Shown here one piece after another: positions 8,543 to 16,105 of a stretch of 21,919 nt of DNA. A model generated the notes under the pieces. That model saw nothing but the letters and a program-made list of their open reading frames with translations. It had not been told where the DNA came from and did no database searches. Within the stretch, counting starts at the first letter, position 1, and each line of letters opens with the position of its first letter. Origin of the DNA: JBMYQA01 sp049600855 (GTDB taxonomy: Bacteria; Bacteroidota; Bacteroidia; Cytophagales; Flammeovirgaceae); assembly GCA_049600855.1 (NCBI GenBank), contig JBMYQA010000080.1:1-21919 (forward strand), in the 5' to 3' direction. Position numbers and translations under genes: made by a program.

Positions 8543-9094
8543 TTATCCAATTGTTGAAAGTTGGGACATTTTCCCCAGTTTAGTGGTTTCAAAATGATAG
8601 AAATCGATTTCCCGTACTTGACTCATTTCTCCCCACAACAAATCATATCCCTTCAAACCTTTGGCTCGGTTTAGCCTTCTGTAAATCCGAGCTTGTTCCG
8701 CTTCAGTAGCATCTCGAAGTTTCCCTACTACCCCATAAAGTTTGATAGATGGGTAGTGTTTAAACTTTCCACTAAACAATGATTTTAACCAAAACCAAAA
8801 GCCTGAATTCACAGCCAAGACGCAGATATTTGGGTTTTGTACGGCGTTTTTTCGAATGGATGAAGTAAACTTTTCAAAGTAAAACCCAGTGGTTTCATCC
8901 TTATTGAGAAAGAGGGAACCAATAGGGGTAACTGTAGGAATATTCTCCGTATTTACGGAAGCAATGGCCGCAAACCGATTACTTTGAATGCATTTTCGGT
9001 AAAGTTTACGAATACCTAACCAGTTGTTTTTAAGCTGCTCTTTTTGTTGAACTAGCGTTATTGCATGCCGAGTTTTTTGACTTTCTGTAACCAT
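8543..9094 (-). CDS. FMN-binding split-barrel (pyridoxamine 5'-phosphate oxidase-like) protein
   Basis: Protein of 183 aa with the look of a PNPOx-like flavin-binding split barrel: an N-terminal helix, the strand RFAAIASVNTENIPTVTPIG (about 41-60), a second strand pair with TTGFYFEKF, an NPNICVLAVNSGFW segment, and KLYGVVGKLRDATEAEQA, a typical position for the barrel's later strands. Members use FMN, F420 or haem for redox or degradation reactions; the substrate cannot be read from sequence. It is probably cytoplasmic. Its ATG lies 37 bp inside the preceding quinone-reductase gene in another frame, and no later ATG precedes the conserved core, so the overlap seems genuine. It is the last gene of the DUF3995-reductase unit and probably shares its TetR control. 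Confidence 0.75.
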   Translation of the reverse strand: MVTESQKTRHAITLVQQKEQLKNNWLGIRKLYRKCIQSNRFAAIASVNTENIPTVTPIGSLFLNKDETTGFYFEKFTSSIRKNAVQNPNICVLAVNSGFWFWLKSLFSGKFKHYPSIKLYGVVGKLRDATEAEQARIYRRLNRAKGLKGYDLLWGEMSQVREIDFYHFETTKLGKMSQLSTIG

Positions 9095-9648
9095 GATGTT
9101 CTGAATTTTTCGGATGAGTTTTTTATAGGACCTATAGTAGAAGTGCGCACAGGAGAAAATCCTGAAAACTGAAGGGTAAGTTGCTTCAGTGAATGGTAAC
9201 TAGGGCGACTATATCGGAGTCGGTAATACCAAGCGGGTTGGTCTAAGGTGCTAACGATTCGGGCAGACCGTCCAGTAAGGAGTTTATCCCACCAGAGGGA
9301 ATTTTCTCGATATTTGAAGGCAAAGCCAGGCAGGAAAACACGATCAATGAATCCTTTGAGCAAGGCAGGAACGGAACCCCACCAAACGGGATGAAAAATG
9401 ACGAGGTGATCAGCCCATTCAATGTCATCTTGAGCCTTAATCAGATCGGGTTCTAGTGCTGAACGTTTTTGATAACCTTGTGCTAGGTTGAGGGAAAAAT
9501 CCATTTGAGCAAGAATCAACTCTCTCACTTCTGCCCCTGAAGCAATTGCTCCTTCCTTGTAAGCTTGGTGAAGTGCAAAATTGAAACTTTCTAAATTTGG
9601 ATGACCTTGAATCAATAAAATCTTCTTATTTGCAGATGTTGAAGCCAT
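9058..9648 (-). CDS. NAD(P)H:quinone oxidoreductase, flavodoxin-like fold
   Basis: Protein of 196 aa of the NQO1/MdaB/KefF-like flavodoxin-fold family, which reduces quinones or other electrophiles with NAD(P)H through bound FMN or FAD. Visible signs are the N-terminal strand KKILLIQGHPNLESFNFAL (phosphate-binding loop, residues 8-26), the WADHLVIFHPVWWGSVPALLKG segment around residues 78-99 followed by FIDRVFLPGFAF, the best diagnostic of the family, and the later strand SARIVSTLDQP. No signal peptide is present, so it acts in the cytoplasm. It starts 25 bp after the DUF3995 gene stop and overlaps the next gene by 37 bp, so the three genes are very likely one transcript. The exact substrate is open. 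Confidence 0.85.
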   Translation of the reverse strand: MASTSANKKILLIQGHPNLESFNFALHQAYKEGAIASGAEVRELILAQMDFSLNLAQGYQKRSALEPDLIKAQDDIEWADHLVIFHPVWWGSVPALLKGFIDRVFLPGFAFKYRENSLWWDKLLTGRSARIVSTLDQPAWYYRLRYSRPSYHSLKQLTLQFSGFSPVRTSTIGPIKNSSEKFRTSWLQKVKKLGMQ

Positions 9649-9673
9649 TTTGTTTGATTGAAGTGTAGAAATA

Positions 9674-10099
9674 TTAAAGTTTTAATGTCCCAATAATCAG
9701 CAAGGCAATGACCACACAAAGTGGGCTATAAACGAGCGTATCGTAATGGGCAAAAGGAGTGTCAGCTACTTGCTTAAAGAAACCAACGTACTTAAATTCC
9801 CCAATTGCTCGTAACAGGAAGAGTATACTGATTGCCCAAGCACTTACACTAATGAGCTTAGGAACTTGCCCTTTGGCTTGAAAATAAAGCACAGCGATGC
9901 ATATCCCTGCCATAGCCAACAAAATGAATGCAATCACGAGTGTGATTCCTGTGGTGGGCGAGAGCATTTTTGGACCACCTTGCCCAGCTTGGGGAATGAC
10001 CAAATCTATCCATCGCTCACCTCCGAACGCCCAATACACATGGATAAACGATAAAAAACAGAGTATAATAGTCGCTAAAATTCCTGTAATCGTATTCAT
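9674..10099 (-). CDS. DUF3995 integral membrane protein
   Basis: Small membrane protein of 141 aa with four predicted helices: about 5-25, 52-72, 82-98 and 120-139. The beginning (ILCFLSFIHVYWAFGGERW), the PQAGQGGPKMLSPTTGITLVIAF stretch and the pattern RAIGEFKYVGFFK-PFAHYDTLVYSPLC are typical of DUF3995 proteins, whose biochemical role is not established. It is the first gene of a unit with a quinone reductase and an FMN protein. A 27-bp candidate TetR operator ends 13 bp upstream of its ATG. By context it could take part in a redox or electrophile response, which is inference only. Confidence 0.8.
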   Translation of the reverse strand: MNTITGILATIILCFLSFIHVYWAFGGERWIDLVIPQAGQGGPKMLSPTTGITLVIAFILLAMAGICIAVLYFQAKGQVPKLISVSAWAISILFLLRAIGEFKYVGFFKQVADTPFAHYDTLVYSPLCVVIALLIIGTLKL

Positions 10100-10111
10100 G
10101 ATGATGAATTT

Positions 10112-10138
10112 AACAAACCATACTGTATGGTATGTTTT
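10112..10138 (-). promoter_or_regulatory. Candidate TetR operator 1, before the DUF3995 gene
   Basis: This 27-bp site starts AACAAAC, contains ACCATACTGTATGGT (a palindrome around one central base) and ends GTATGTTTT. It is identical at 23 of 27 positions to the site at 10804-10830 before the tetR gene. It lies 13-39 nt upstream of the DUF3995 ATG, over the expected promoter; on the minus strand it includes TATGGTTTG, near a -7 box. Binding by the neighbouring TetR protein would repress the three-gene unit. Confidence 0.6.
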
Positions 10139-10213
10139 GGATTAAAAAAATTACCAAATTTGTATTAGAGCTAGTTAGTTTTTGAGTTAATCATTCCTTT
10201 GTTCGTATGCGTG

Positions 10214-10780
10214 TTAAAGCATATTTGGCATATCTCGCTTCAGGTGTTTGCTCCAATGCAATTCTTGATATAAATCACATAAGTCCCTTACTTCTCCATC
10301 AAACTTTTTCGGATACATCTGCTGAATGCCAATGAAAGTTGCATATTCTAATTTAGCGCACATTAATGCTTTGTGTTCTTCTAAGCCTGCCTTTATAAAC
10401 GTGTGTTGCAAGTATTGAATACGGATTTCGTCTACTTGCTGTAAATAGGTCTGAACGGTCTCGTGATAAAACCCCCATGATCGAATAGCTGTTTCAATGG
10501 CCTGCTCATTCCGAAAAATCATCTCATTCAGAATTTGTAATCGTTCGAGAGGTGTTTTACCCTTATTGGCTTGATCTATAAAATCTAGTGTGTATTTCTG
10601 TTTCCACTTTTTCATCAATTCTTCAATGTAATGACTAATGCTTTTAAAATGATGATAAAAGGAACCTCGTGTTACTTGTAAACGTTCACAGAGATACAGA
10701 ATTTTAATTTTGTGTTGGGCAAACTCTGATAGTATTCTAAACCCTTCAATTAACCAATCGTCTTTTGTTAATCTTGCCAT
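10214..10780 (-). CDS. TetR-family transcriptional regulator
   Basis: Protein of 188 aa, the usual length for the family. The N-terminal helix-turn-helix lies at about residues 9-52, with LCERLQVTRGSFYHHFKS as the turn and recognition helix (the TetR signature G-S-F-Y-H-H-F). The remainder is a helical ligand and dimer domain with no recognisable ligand pocket. It lies upstream of, and is transcribed in the same direction as, the DUF3995-reductase-FMN unit, with 114 bp between. Near-identical candidate operators occur in front of both its own gene and that unit, so I infer a local repressor that also controls itself. The inducer is unknown; quinones or other electrophiles would fit the neighbours. 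Confidence 0.88.
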   Translation of the reverse strand: MARLTKDDWLIEGFRILSEFAQHKIKILYLCERLQVTRGSFYHHFKSISHYIEELMKKWKQKYTLDFIDQANKGKTPLERLQILNEMIFRNEQAIETAIRSWGFYHETVQTYLQQVDEIRIQYLQHTFIKAGLEEHKALMCAKLEYATFIGIQQMYPKKFDGEVRDLCDLYQELHWSKHLKRDMPNML

Positions 10781-10787
10781 ATGTCAA

Positions 10788-10795
10788 CAAATATA
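10788..10795 (-). promoter_or_regulatory. Candidate -7 box of the tetR gene
   Basis: On the minus strand this reads TATATTTG, a full match to the Bacteroidota TAnnTTTG -7 consensus. It is 8 nt upstream of the ATG, which implies a very short leader. The candidate operator begins 9 bp further upstream, a good place for repression. No clear -33 TTG at standard spacing was found. Confidence 0.35.
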
Positions 10796-10803
10796 CGATT
10801 AAA

Positions 10804-10830
10804 AACAAACAATACAATATTGTATGTTTT
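10804..10830 (-). promoter_or_regulatory. Candidate TetR operator 2, before tetR
   Basis: This 27-bp site starts AACAAAC, has the perfect palindrome ATACAATATTGTAT at its core and ends GTATGTTTT. It differs from the site at 10112-10138 at only four positions, all inside the core. It sits 24-50 nt upstream of the tetR ATG, consistent with autoregulation. Confidence 0.6.
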
Positions 10831-11220
10831 ATTTGTTATTATTTCAAAATAGTTGCTGATTCATGTACAATATCAACCTTAAAAAGTACAAGAGTGCTTA
10901 AAGATGGGGAAAAGAAATAGGGGAGGTAACTTCATTTTGGAACTTGTTTTTTATTTTTGAAGAATGAATGTTGGACAAGTTCTAAAGTTAAAACAGAACC
11001 TACTTTTGCTTATCGTAATCTTTTTATTAAAATTATTGTGACGGAACTTTAATTTACTGATTCACGGGAAAGCCGATACTTAGATTCATATAATTCTCTA
11101 CAAGCCTTACAAAACACCATGCATATCTTTACGTTGTTAATGTAGAATGGAATGTGTTTTGATAGCATTTGGCATAAAAATCCACTTGAAGGACTTCATT
11201 ATTTGATTACAAAGAAGAAC
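10831..11220. other. Divergent spacer between tetR and the TPR gene
   Basis: About 390 bp with no credible gene. It should hold the promoter of the TPR-protein gene, but I saw no convincing promoter boxes, strong hairpins or repeats. A 23-codon in-frame extension of the TPR gene (from 11152) lies here and is judged non-coding. Confidence 0.4.
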
Positions 11221-13011
11221 ATGAAAATTCAAAAAATAGCCTTACTGGTACTAGCTTTTACGCTTTTTTTAGGAGGGGGAGTTTCTGCTCAAAAAAAGGA
11301 TAAGAAGAAAAAGAAGAAAACAAAGAAAGTAGATCCATTATTTGCAAATGTCTCTAAGCTAAAATCGTCAGTATCAGATCGGGAAGAAGAATTTGCAATG
11401 GATTCATTCACAGAAGGAATGAAGTTTTTCATCCTTCAAGAGTATGAGAAGGCATTAGAGAAATTTCAGGAAAGTGCCGAGTTTGTGCCTGAAAATGCAG
11501 CTACTCAATATCAAATTGCCTACACCTATACTAAAATTGGAAAGTTTGACAGTGCTTTACCACATGCAGAAAAAGCACTAGAATTAGACGATACCAATGA
11601 ATATTACTATGACTTATTAGGAGACATTTATAAATACAATGGAAGTTTCGATAAGGCAGTAGCTATTTATAAAAAGAAAATTGACAAGCTTAAACCTGTA
11701 GTTGAGCAATATTATTTGGATTTAGCCGCAGCTTATTTGTCTCAAGGAGCTTACAAAGAAGCCATTGGAGTGTATGACAATGCCGAAAAGATTTACGGAT
11801 TCAACGAAGGGATTATTCGGCAAAAACAGAAAATTTACCTCAAAATCAATAATGTTGATAAGGCCATTCAGGAAGGAGAAAAATTATTGGCGTATTTTCC
11901 GAATAGCCCAGAGCTTGTACTCGATCAAGTACAGCTATTGATGACCACGCCGAAGATGGATCAAGCGGTAACCTTATTGGAAGATTTATTGGAAGAAAAT
12001 CCTTCAGAAGCGCGTGCAAAGTTTTTATTATCAGATGTTTATCGCTTAAAAGGAGAGTCCGAAAAGTCAGCAAAAATGCTGGAAGAGTCTTTTAAAAGCC
12101 CAAATCTAGGCTTAGAGCTGAAGCTAGATGTACTTGCAGGTTATTTGCAGCGTATGCACAATGCTGCTGAGCGCGAAATTGGTTTGAAACTCTCGAAAAT
12201 AACCGTGGAAACGCATGTGGATGAACCCAAGGCGAATGTGATGTATGCTGATTTTTTAATGGCCTTACAGAATGAAGACAATAAAATTAAGGCAAGAGAA
12301 CATTACATGAAGGCGGTAAATCTGGATGGAAATGATTTTAACTCTTGGCGGCAAATTGTAGGTATCGACTTTGAGTTGGGGCAAATGGATAGCATTGTCA
12401 GCCACACTGAAAGTGCATTAGAGTATTTCCCCAATCAAGCGATTTTTTACTTACAAAATGGAGCAGGCTTAATGTCACTCAAAAAGTATGAAGAAGCAAG
12501 GGATGCGTTGGAACAAGGTAAAATGTTGGCAACAGGTAATCCGCAAATTGCCATGCAGTTCAATTCTTATTTAGGCGATTTATACCACAATCTCGAAGAA
12601 TATGAACAATCTGATGCGGCTTTTGAAGCTGTTTTGAGTTTTGATAAAGACGATTTACATGCACTCAATAACTACAGTTACTTTCTTTCTTTAAGAAAAG
12701 AAAAACTCGATCTGGCCGCCAAAATGAGTGCCCGCTTGATTGAACTAGAACCGAATAATGGAACTTATTTAGATACCTATGGCTGGGTGCTCTACGTGCA
12801 AGGAAAATACGAAGATGCTCGAAAAGTATTAGAAAAAGCCGTGCAACATACGGTCTCAGGTGCCGTGCTGGAACACTATGGTGATGTGTTGTATCGCTTG
12901 GGCGAGAAAGAAGCGGCCATCATACAATGGAAAAGGGCCAAAATTTTAGGAGGAGTAAGCGATGAAAAGATATTAGACCAAAAGCTGGCTGAGGGAAAGT
13001 TGATTGAATAG
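11221..13011 (+). CDS. Exported tetratricopeptide repeat protein
   Basis: Protein of 596 aa when started at ATG 11221. This start is chosen because it gives a clean signal peptide (MKIQKIALLVLAFTLFLGGGVSAQ); the upstream ATG at 11152 would bury it behind 23 hydrophilic residues. The predicted cleavage site is followed at once by a very lysine-rich stretch (residues 25-37). From about residue 60 on the protein is a chain of TPRs (for example YEKALEKFQESAEFVPENAA, FDSALPHAEKALELDDTN and, near the end, YGWVLYVQGKYEDARKVLEKAV). TPR proteins are scaffolds for protein contacts; here it would act in the periplasm. A standard U-tract terminator follows 54 bp after the stop, so it is probably a single-gene transcript. 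The partner is unknown. Confidence 0.88.
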   Translation: MKIQKIALLVLAFTLFLGGGVSAQKKDKKKKKKTKKVDPLFANVSKLKSSVSDREEEFAMDSFTEGMKFFILQEYEKALEKFQESAEFVPENAATQYQIAYTYTKIGKFDSALPHAEKALELDDTNEYYYDLLGDIYKYNGSFDKAVAIYKKKIDKLKPVVEQYYLDLAAAYLSQGAYKEAIGVYDNAEKIYGFNEGIIRQKQKIYLKINNVDKAIQEGEKLLAYFPNSPELVLDQVQLLMTTPKMDQAVTLLEDLLEENPSEARAKFLLSDVYRLKGESEKSAKMLEESFKSPNLGLELKLDVLAGYLQRMHNAAEREIGLKLSKITVETHVDEPKANVMYADFLMALQNEDNKIKAREHYMKAVNLDGNDFNSWRQIVGIDFELGQMDSIVSHTESALEYFPNQAIFYLQNGAGLMSLKKYEEARDALEQGKMLATGNPQIAMQFNSYLGDLYHNLEEYEQSDAAFEAVLSFDKDDLHALNNYSYFLSLRKEKLDLAAKMSARLIELEPNNGTYLDTYGWVLYVQGKYEDARKVLEKAVQHTVSGAVLEHYGDVLYRLGEKEAAIIQWKRAKILGGVSDEKILDQKLAEGKLIE

Positions 13012-13065
13012 AAAATCATACTGGCTTGACTCAAAACGCAGTGGGCACTTCAATGCATTGATTTT

Positions 13066-13102
13066 AAAAGGCTTGGACTCTAAGAAGTTCAAGCCTTTTT
13101 GT
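13066..13102 (+). terminator. Rho-independent terminator of the TPR gene
   Basis: The stem AAAAGGCTTGGAC (13066-13078) pairs with GTTCAAGCCTTTT (13087-13099) at 12 of 13 positions, with an 8-nt loop and a T-run. It lies 54 bp downstream of the TPR gene stop. Confidence 0.8.
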
Positions 13103-13331
13103 ATAGCTGCGATTTTAGCATGAAATTGGTTATAAACTAGCAAAAACAAGAATTGCTTGACTGTTTTTATGAAATCTATATTTATAAGTTACCTGCATTT
13201 GATAAATACATTTTTGAACACATTTATAGCTCATTTTTTTGTATTATCCTCTTCGCAGTAATTTCGGATAATCAGTGCAGTAACAACAATTCGTTTTATA
13301 AAAGGCTAAGCATCATTAACCATACATAACT
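13103..13331. other. Spacer before the STAS gene
   Basis: About 230 bp, very AT-rich, presumably the promoter region of the STAS gene. No clean -7 box, repeat or structured element was identified. Confidence 0.3.
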
Positions 13332-13670
13332 ATGAACTTTAACATTGAACAAAAAACAGGCTATACCTTTATTCAAGTGAATAAGGATAAGTTAGATGCC
13401 ATCATTGCTCCCGTATTAAAAAAGTATTTTAGCCAACTCCGAGAAGAAGATGAAGAACAAATTATTCTGGATTTAAGTCAGGTCAAGTATATTGATTCTT
13501 CAGGGTTAACTGCCTTATTATTGGGTAGTCGGAAGTGTAAAAACTTAATCTTAGTGTCTCCACAAGGCATGGTGATGAAGATGCTCGAAATTTCTCAGCT
13601 CGATCATATTTTGACCATTGCTCATGGGTTGGAAGAGGCAAAGCACTTGGTGAATATGGAGCAAGTGTAG
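13332..13670 (+). CDS. STAS-domain protein (anti-sigma factor antagonist-like)
   Basis: Protein of 112 aa consisting of one STAS domain, the SpoIIAA/RsbV fold. The diagnostic loop is IDSSGLTALLLG, with D55, S56, S57 and G58. In SpoIIAA-type proteins the equivalent second Ser is phosphorylated by an anti-sigma kinase, which switches partner binding. The strand before it (IILDLSQVKY) and the later LILVSPQGMVMKMLEISQLDHIL also fit the fold. No anti-sigma kinase, PP2C phosphatase or sigma factor gene is next to it, so the partner is encoded elsewhere. It is cytoplasmic and probably monocistronic, between a terminator upstream and a hairpin 3 bp after the stop. Confidence 0.88.
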   Translation: MNFNIEQKTGYTFIQVNKDKLDAIIAPVLKKYFSQLREEDEEQIILDLSQVKYIDSSGLTALLLGSRKCKNLILVSPQGMVMKMLEISQLDHILTIAHGLEEAKHLVNMEQV

Positions 13671-13672
13671 AC

Positions 13673-13710
13673 GATTTGGGGCAGCATTTTCATGGATGCT
13701 GCCCCAAATC
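13673..13710. terminator. Strong hairpin between convergent genes
   Basis: The perfect 15-bp stem GATTTGGGGCAGCAT (13673-13687) pairs with 13696-13710 around an 8-nt loop. It starts 3 bp after the STAS gene stop and faces the convergent outer-membrane protein gene. There is no U-run on either strand, so it may terminate weakly or protect 3' ends. GCTGCCCC recurs once more at 13760-13767. Confidence 0.55.
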
Positions 13711-13800
13711 TGAAAAAATAAGTGTACACAGTTATGGTAACTCAAAAAGAAGCAGCAGGGCTGCCCCAGCAGAAATTGAACAGTTATTTATTCTGATTTA

Positions 13801-15351
13801 CTAAAAGTAAGAACCGACCGTAATATTCATACGAATATTGGTATCATCCACATCGACATTAGGCGAACCATCTCCAATGAAATAAGGGTTGTATTGAAAG
13901 TTTTGCGCTTGACCAACAAAAGCAATGTCAGCGAAAAACTTTTTATTGCGATAGCCAAGGCCTCCTGTTAACAGTAGATTCGCTTCGGCATCAGGATTAT
14001 TTTCATAAGGATGTCCGTAATATGCAAAGCCCGCTCTTACACGAAAATCAGCTAAGCGTGCCTCGCCTCCAATGCGAATGTTCCAGGCATTTTTATAGGT
14101 ATTTCGGATAAACTCGTTTTCCACATCTTCATTATTAGCAAGAGCTCTAAGTCGAGTACTTCGGTAGCCTACATATTCTGCATCTGCTGAAATGAACCCT
14201 TTTTTACCCAGAAAAAATGAAAGACCTCCTTTTAAGCGATAAGGAGTCACAATATTGTATTCTGCTTCTAATACTTCTGTTTCTGCAAAGTTATTTCTAG
14301 GAATGTCGTCATATACAATTTCAAAATCGAACCATTCACCATTAATTTGCTTTTCGAAGAATACGGCCAATGAGTCGGCGCGGTAATTGGTGCTCAAACT
14401 GGCTTGGTACAAATCATTGACGCGAATGACCGTTGGAGTAGTGGCAGTTAATCCGAGCCGAATTCGATCGGTGATCCGAATGATGGAACCAATTTCAAGG
14501 TTTACTCCTGTACCAGTAATGTCTAATTCTTCAATGAGCTCCAGGTTATCGAATTCGAATGCGCCTTGAATGGTTTGCTCGCGATACGTTTTTTGTTCTT
14601 CAAATCGAATGGATTGGATGCCTACGCTCACTCCTAAATACACCCTATTGTTGATGTGGCCACCATAAGCGAAGTCCCATTCGTGATGAGAGCCTCTTCG
14701 CACAACTTCCTCCGATTGGCGAATGGGTTCAAATCGGAACGAAGAATACGTATCGGTACACACGCCTCCACATTCGGCTGGTAAGGTATCTCTATAATCT
14801 GGGTTGATTAAGAAGTTATTATAGGCCAAACCAAAAATATCTACAATTCCAAAATCTACTTGATTAAATAAATCATCGTAAGGAATGCTTAAATCTGCTT
14901 CATTTAATAAAAAATCAACAATGGTATTGTTGCTGTTGGTTGCTTCATAGGTAAAGGCGCTGTTGAAATCGTTGAGTTTGGTATAGGTAATGGCAAAAGT
15001 TCCCCTTTGTGTAGCGCCCTTACCATTTGTAATGGTTAACCCAAAGTGATTGATGTTAAAATTAAGGCGGTTATCATTGGTTTGTTCGCCGAAAAGTGTT
15101 GCATTGGCATTGTTTAAATTTAGGGTAGGGGTGATGGTGTATTGCCCTTTGCGGATGAAGCCTAGTCCTGCTGGGTTATTCGCTGCATTGGAAATGTCTC
15201 CACCAAGTGCGGTGGTAGCTCCTGCTAATCCTTGAAAACGAGCCGTTCCTCCAAAAGAAGATTGCGCAAAAAAGAGGGCATTTTCACTGAAGACTTGGGC
15301 TTGTAATTGAATTGTACCCAATAAGATGATAAATGTGATTATTCTTTTCAT
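13801..15351 (-). CDS. OmpP1/FadL-like outer-membrane transport protein
   Basis: Outer-membrane beta-barrel protein of 516 aa. A signal peptide (1-18, ending LQAQ) is followed by the N-terminal block SSFGGTARFQGLAGATTALG-GDISNAANNPAGLGFIRKGQ (about residues 31-71). In the FadL family such an N-terminal hatch segment plugs the barrel, and the NPAG element is highly characteristic. The rest is alternating amphipathic strands, and the protein ends in an aromatic residue (VGSYF), as outer-membrane barrels do for Bam-dependent insertion. FadL-type proteins take up hydrophobic compounds such as fatty acids or aromatics; the substrate here is unknown. It contains an insert with Cys-Gly-Gly-Val-Cys (near residue 195) that could be a disulfide loop. 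It is a single gene with a possible -7 box at 15387-15394. Confidence 0.82.
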   Translation of the reverse strand: MKRIITFIILLGTIQLQAQVFSENALFFAQSSFGGTARFQGLAGATTALGGDISNAANNPAGLGFIRKGQYTITPTLNLNNANATLFGEQTNDNRLNFNINHFGLTITNGKGATQRGTFAITYTKLNDFNSAFTYEATNSNNTIVDFLLNEADLSIPYDDLFNQVDFGIVDIFGLAYNNFLINPDYRDTLPAECGGVCTDTYSSFRFEPIRQSEEVVRRGSHHEWDFAYGGHINNRVYLGVSVGIQSIRFEEQKTYREQTIQGAFEFDNLELIEELDITGTGVNLEIGSIIRITDRIRLGLTATTPTVIRVNDLYQASLSTNYRADSLAVFFEKQINGEWFDFEIVYDDIPRNNFAETEVLEAEYNIVTPYRLKGGLSFFLGKKGFISADAEYVGYRSTRLRALANNEDVENEFIRNTYKNAWNIRIGGEARLADFRVRAGFAYYGHPYENNPDAEANLLLTGGLGYRNKKFFADIAFVGQAQNFQYNPYFIGDGSPNVDVDDTNIRMNITVGSYF

Positions 15352-15386
15352 AAGCTAGTGAATTCCTAAAATGCTATATTTGACTT

Positions 15387-15394
15387 CAAAAATA
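15387..15394 (-). promoter_or_regulatory. Candidate -7 box of the FadL-like gene
   Basis: On the minus strand this reads TATTTTTG, matching TAnnTTTG, 35 nt upstream of the ATG. A TTGACA stands 10 bp further upstream, closer than the usual -33/-7 spacing, so the assignment is tentative. Confidence 0.35.
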
Positions 15395-15683
15395 ACATTT
15401 TTGTCAATAAAATTAACAGGATTAACATTTTTAAAGTGATTTACACAAGAAAAGTTAACTTATAGCCCAAAGCTGTAACAAAAATGGATTTAGAGATAGC
15501 ATTACTAATTGAGTATCAAGATTGAAGCATTCAACGCAATTATAATAAGATAGCACGAGGAATTGTTTGTGTTCATTGCTTAATTTTAATACAAGCAGGT
15601 GGGTAAAGTTTATGATTATGAAACCATGCTTAGGCTTTAAAAAAAGGGCATGGTTGGTGATGTTAATGTAAGGGAAATGAGTT
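15395..15683. other. Gene-free stretch between the FadL-like and PspB-like genes
   Basis: About 290 bp without a plausible gene. It holds one 8-bp perfect inverted repeat, AACCATGC (15622-15629) with GCATGGTT (15648-15655), separated by 18 nt. Nothing else stands out. Confidence 0.35.
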
Positions 15684-15714
15684 AAATGGCCTCATTCAGC
15701 TTATTGAGGCATTT
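15684..15714 (-). terminator. Hairpin behind the PspB-like pair
   Basis: AAATGGCCTCA (15684-15694) pairs with TGAGGCATTT (15705-15714) with one bulged base and a 10-nt loop. It is 67 bp downstream of the second PspB-like gene and is the best candidate for the end of that transcript. The T-run on the minus strand is short. Confidence 0.4.
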
Positions 15715-15780
15715 GTTCGTATCGTAAAAAATGAAATCAATTAAACTTTTTGAAGACTTCACCTGATGGAAATAGCATTG

Positions 15781-16101
15781 CTATTTCGTTTTCAATTTTT
15801 CCTTCTGCCGCAGCAACTCTTCCATCTTCTCATCTAAATTCTCTTCCGCAGGAGGAAGTTGCACATAAGCCGTAGGATCATCTAACACGATGGTTTGTAA
15901 ATTATTGACTTGTCTTTTTAGGTCTTGATTTTCAGCTTCAAGTTTGTCTAATCGTTCCTGCAATTGTTGCACTTCTCCTGAGCCTAAGGCTGCTGCTCTT
16001 GCTTTGTATCGCGCTTTAAGTGTGGTAGATATGAATCCACCAATGATTGCCACAATCGGAATACTTACGGCTATTATGCCTGCTATATCACCACCATCCA
16101 T
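15781..16101 (-). CDS. Small PspB-like membrane/coiled-coil protein (second of a tandem pair)
   Basis: Protein of 106 aa with one N-terminal membrane helix (about residues 6-28, IAGIIAVSIPIVAIIGGFIS), then a basic stretch, then a heptad coiled coil (45-71, LQERLDKLEAENQDLKRQV), then NLQTIVLDDPTAYVQLPP and a charged C-terminal helix. The arrangement of helix, coil and LE-x-ILD-like motif resembles phage shock protein B, the inner-membrane partner of PspC in envelope-stress signalling, but PspB itself is shorter. It begins 4 bp after the preceding paralog stops, and the two share TIV-D-Y-LPP, so they arose by duplication and are probably made together. No PspA or PspC is in view. It could equally be an unrelated membrane-anchored coiled coil. 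Confidence 0.7.
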   Translation of the reverse strand: MDGGDIAGIIAVSIPIVAIIGGFISTTLKARYKARAAALGSGEVQQLQERLDKLEAENQDLKRQVNNLQTIVLDDPTAYVQLPPAEENLDEKMEELLRQKEKLKTK

Positions 16102-16105
16102 AGTA

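Noticed and set aside
11040..11140. Possible riboswitch-like leader before the TPR gene
   Set aside because: I looked for conserved riboswitch cores and paired arms and found none that hold together.
11152..11220. Upstream ATG extending the TPR protein by 23 residues
   Set aside because: The extension is hydrophilic and would place the signal peptide internally; the ATG at 11221 gives a normal exported protein.
13751..13768. GCAGCAGGGCTGCCCC stretch resembling part of the nearby hairpin
   Set aside because: It repeats only GCTGCCCC of the hairpin arm and forms no good stem of its own. One extra 8-bp match is not enough to call a repeat family.
15622..15655. 8-bp inverted repeat with an 18-nt loop as a terminator or operator
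   Set aside because: It is short, remote from both gene ends and without a T-run after the stem, so chance is a sufficient explanation.
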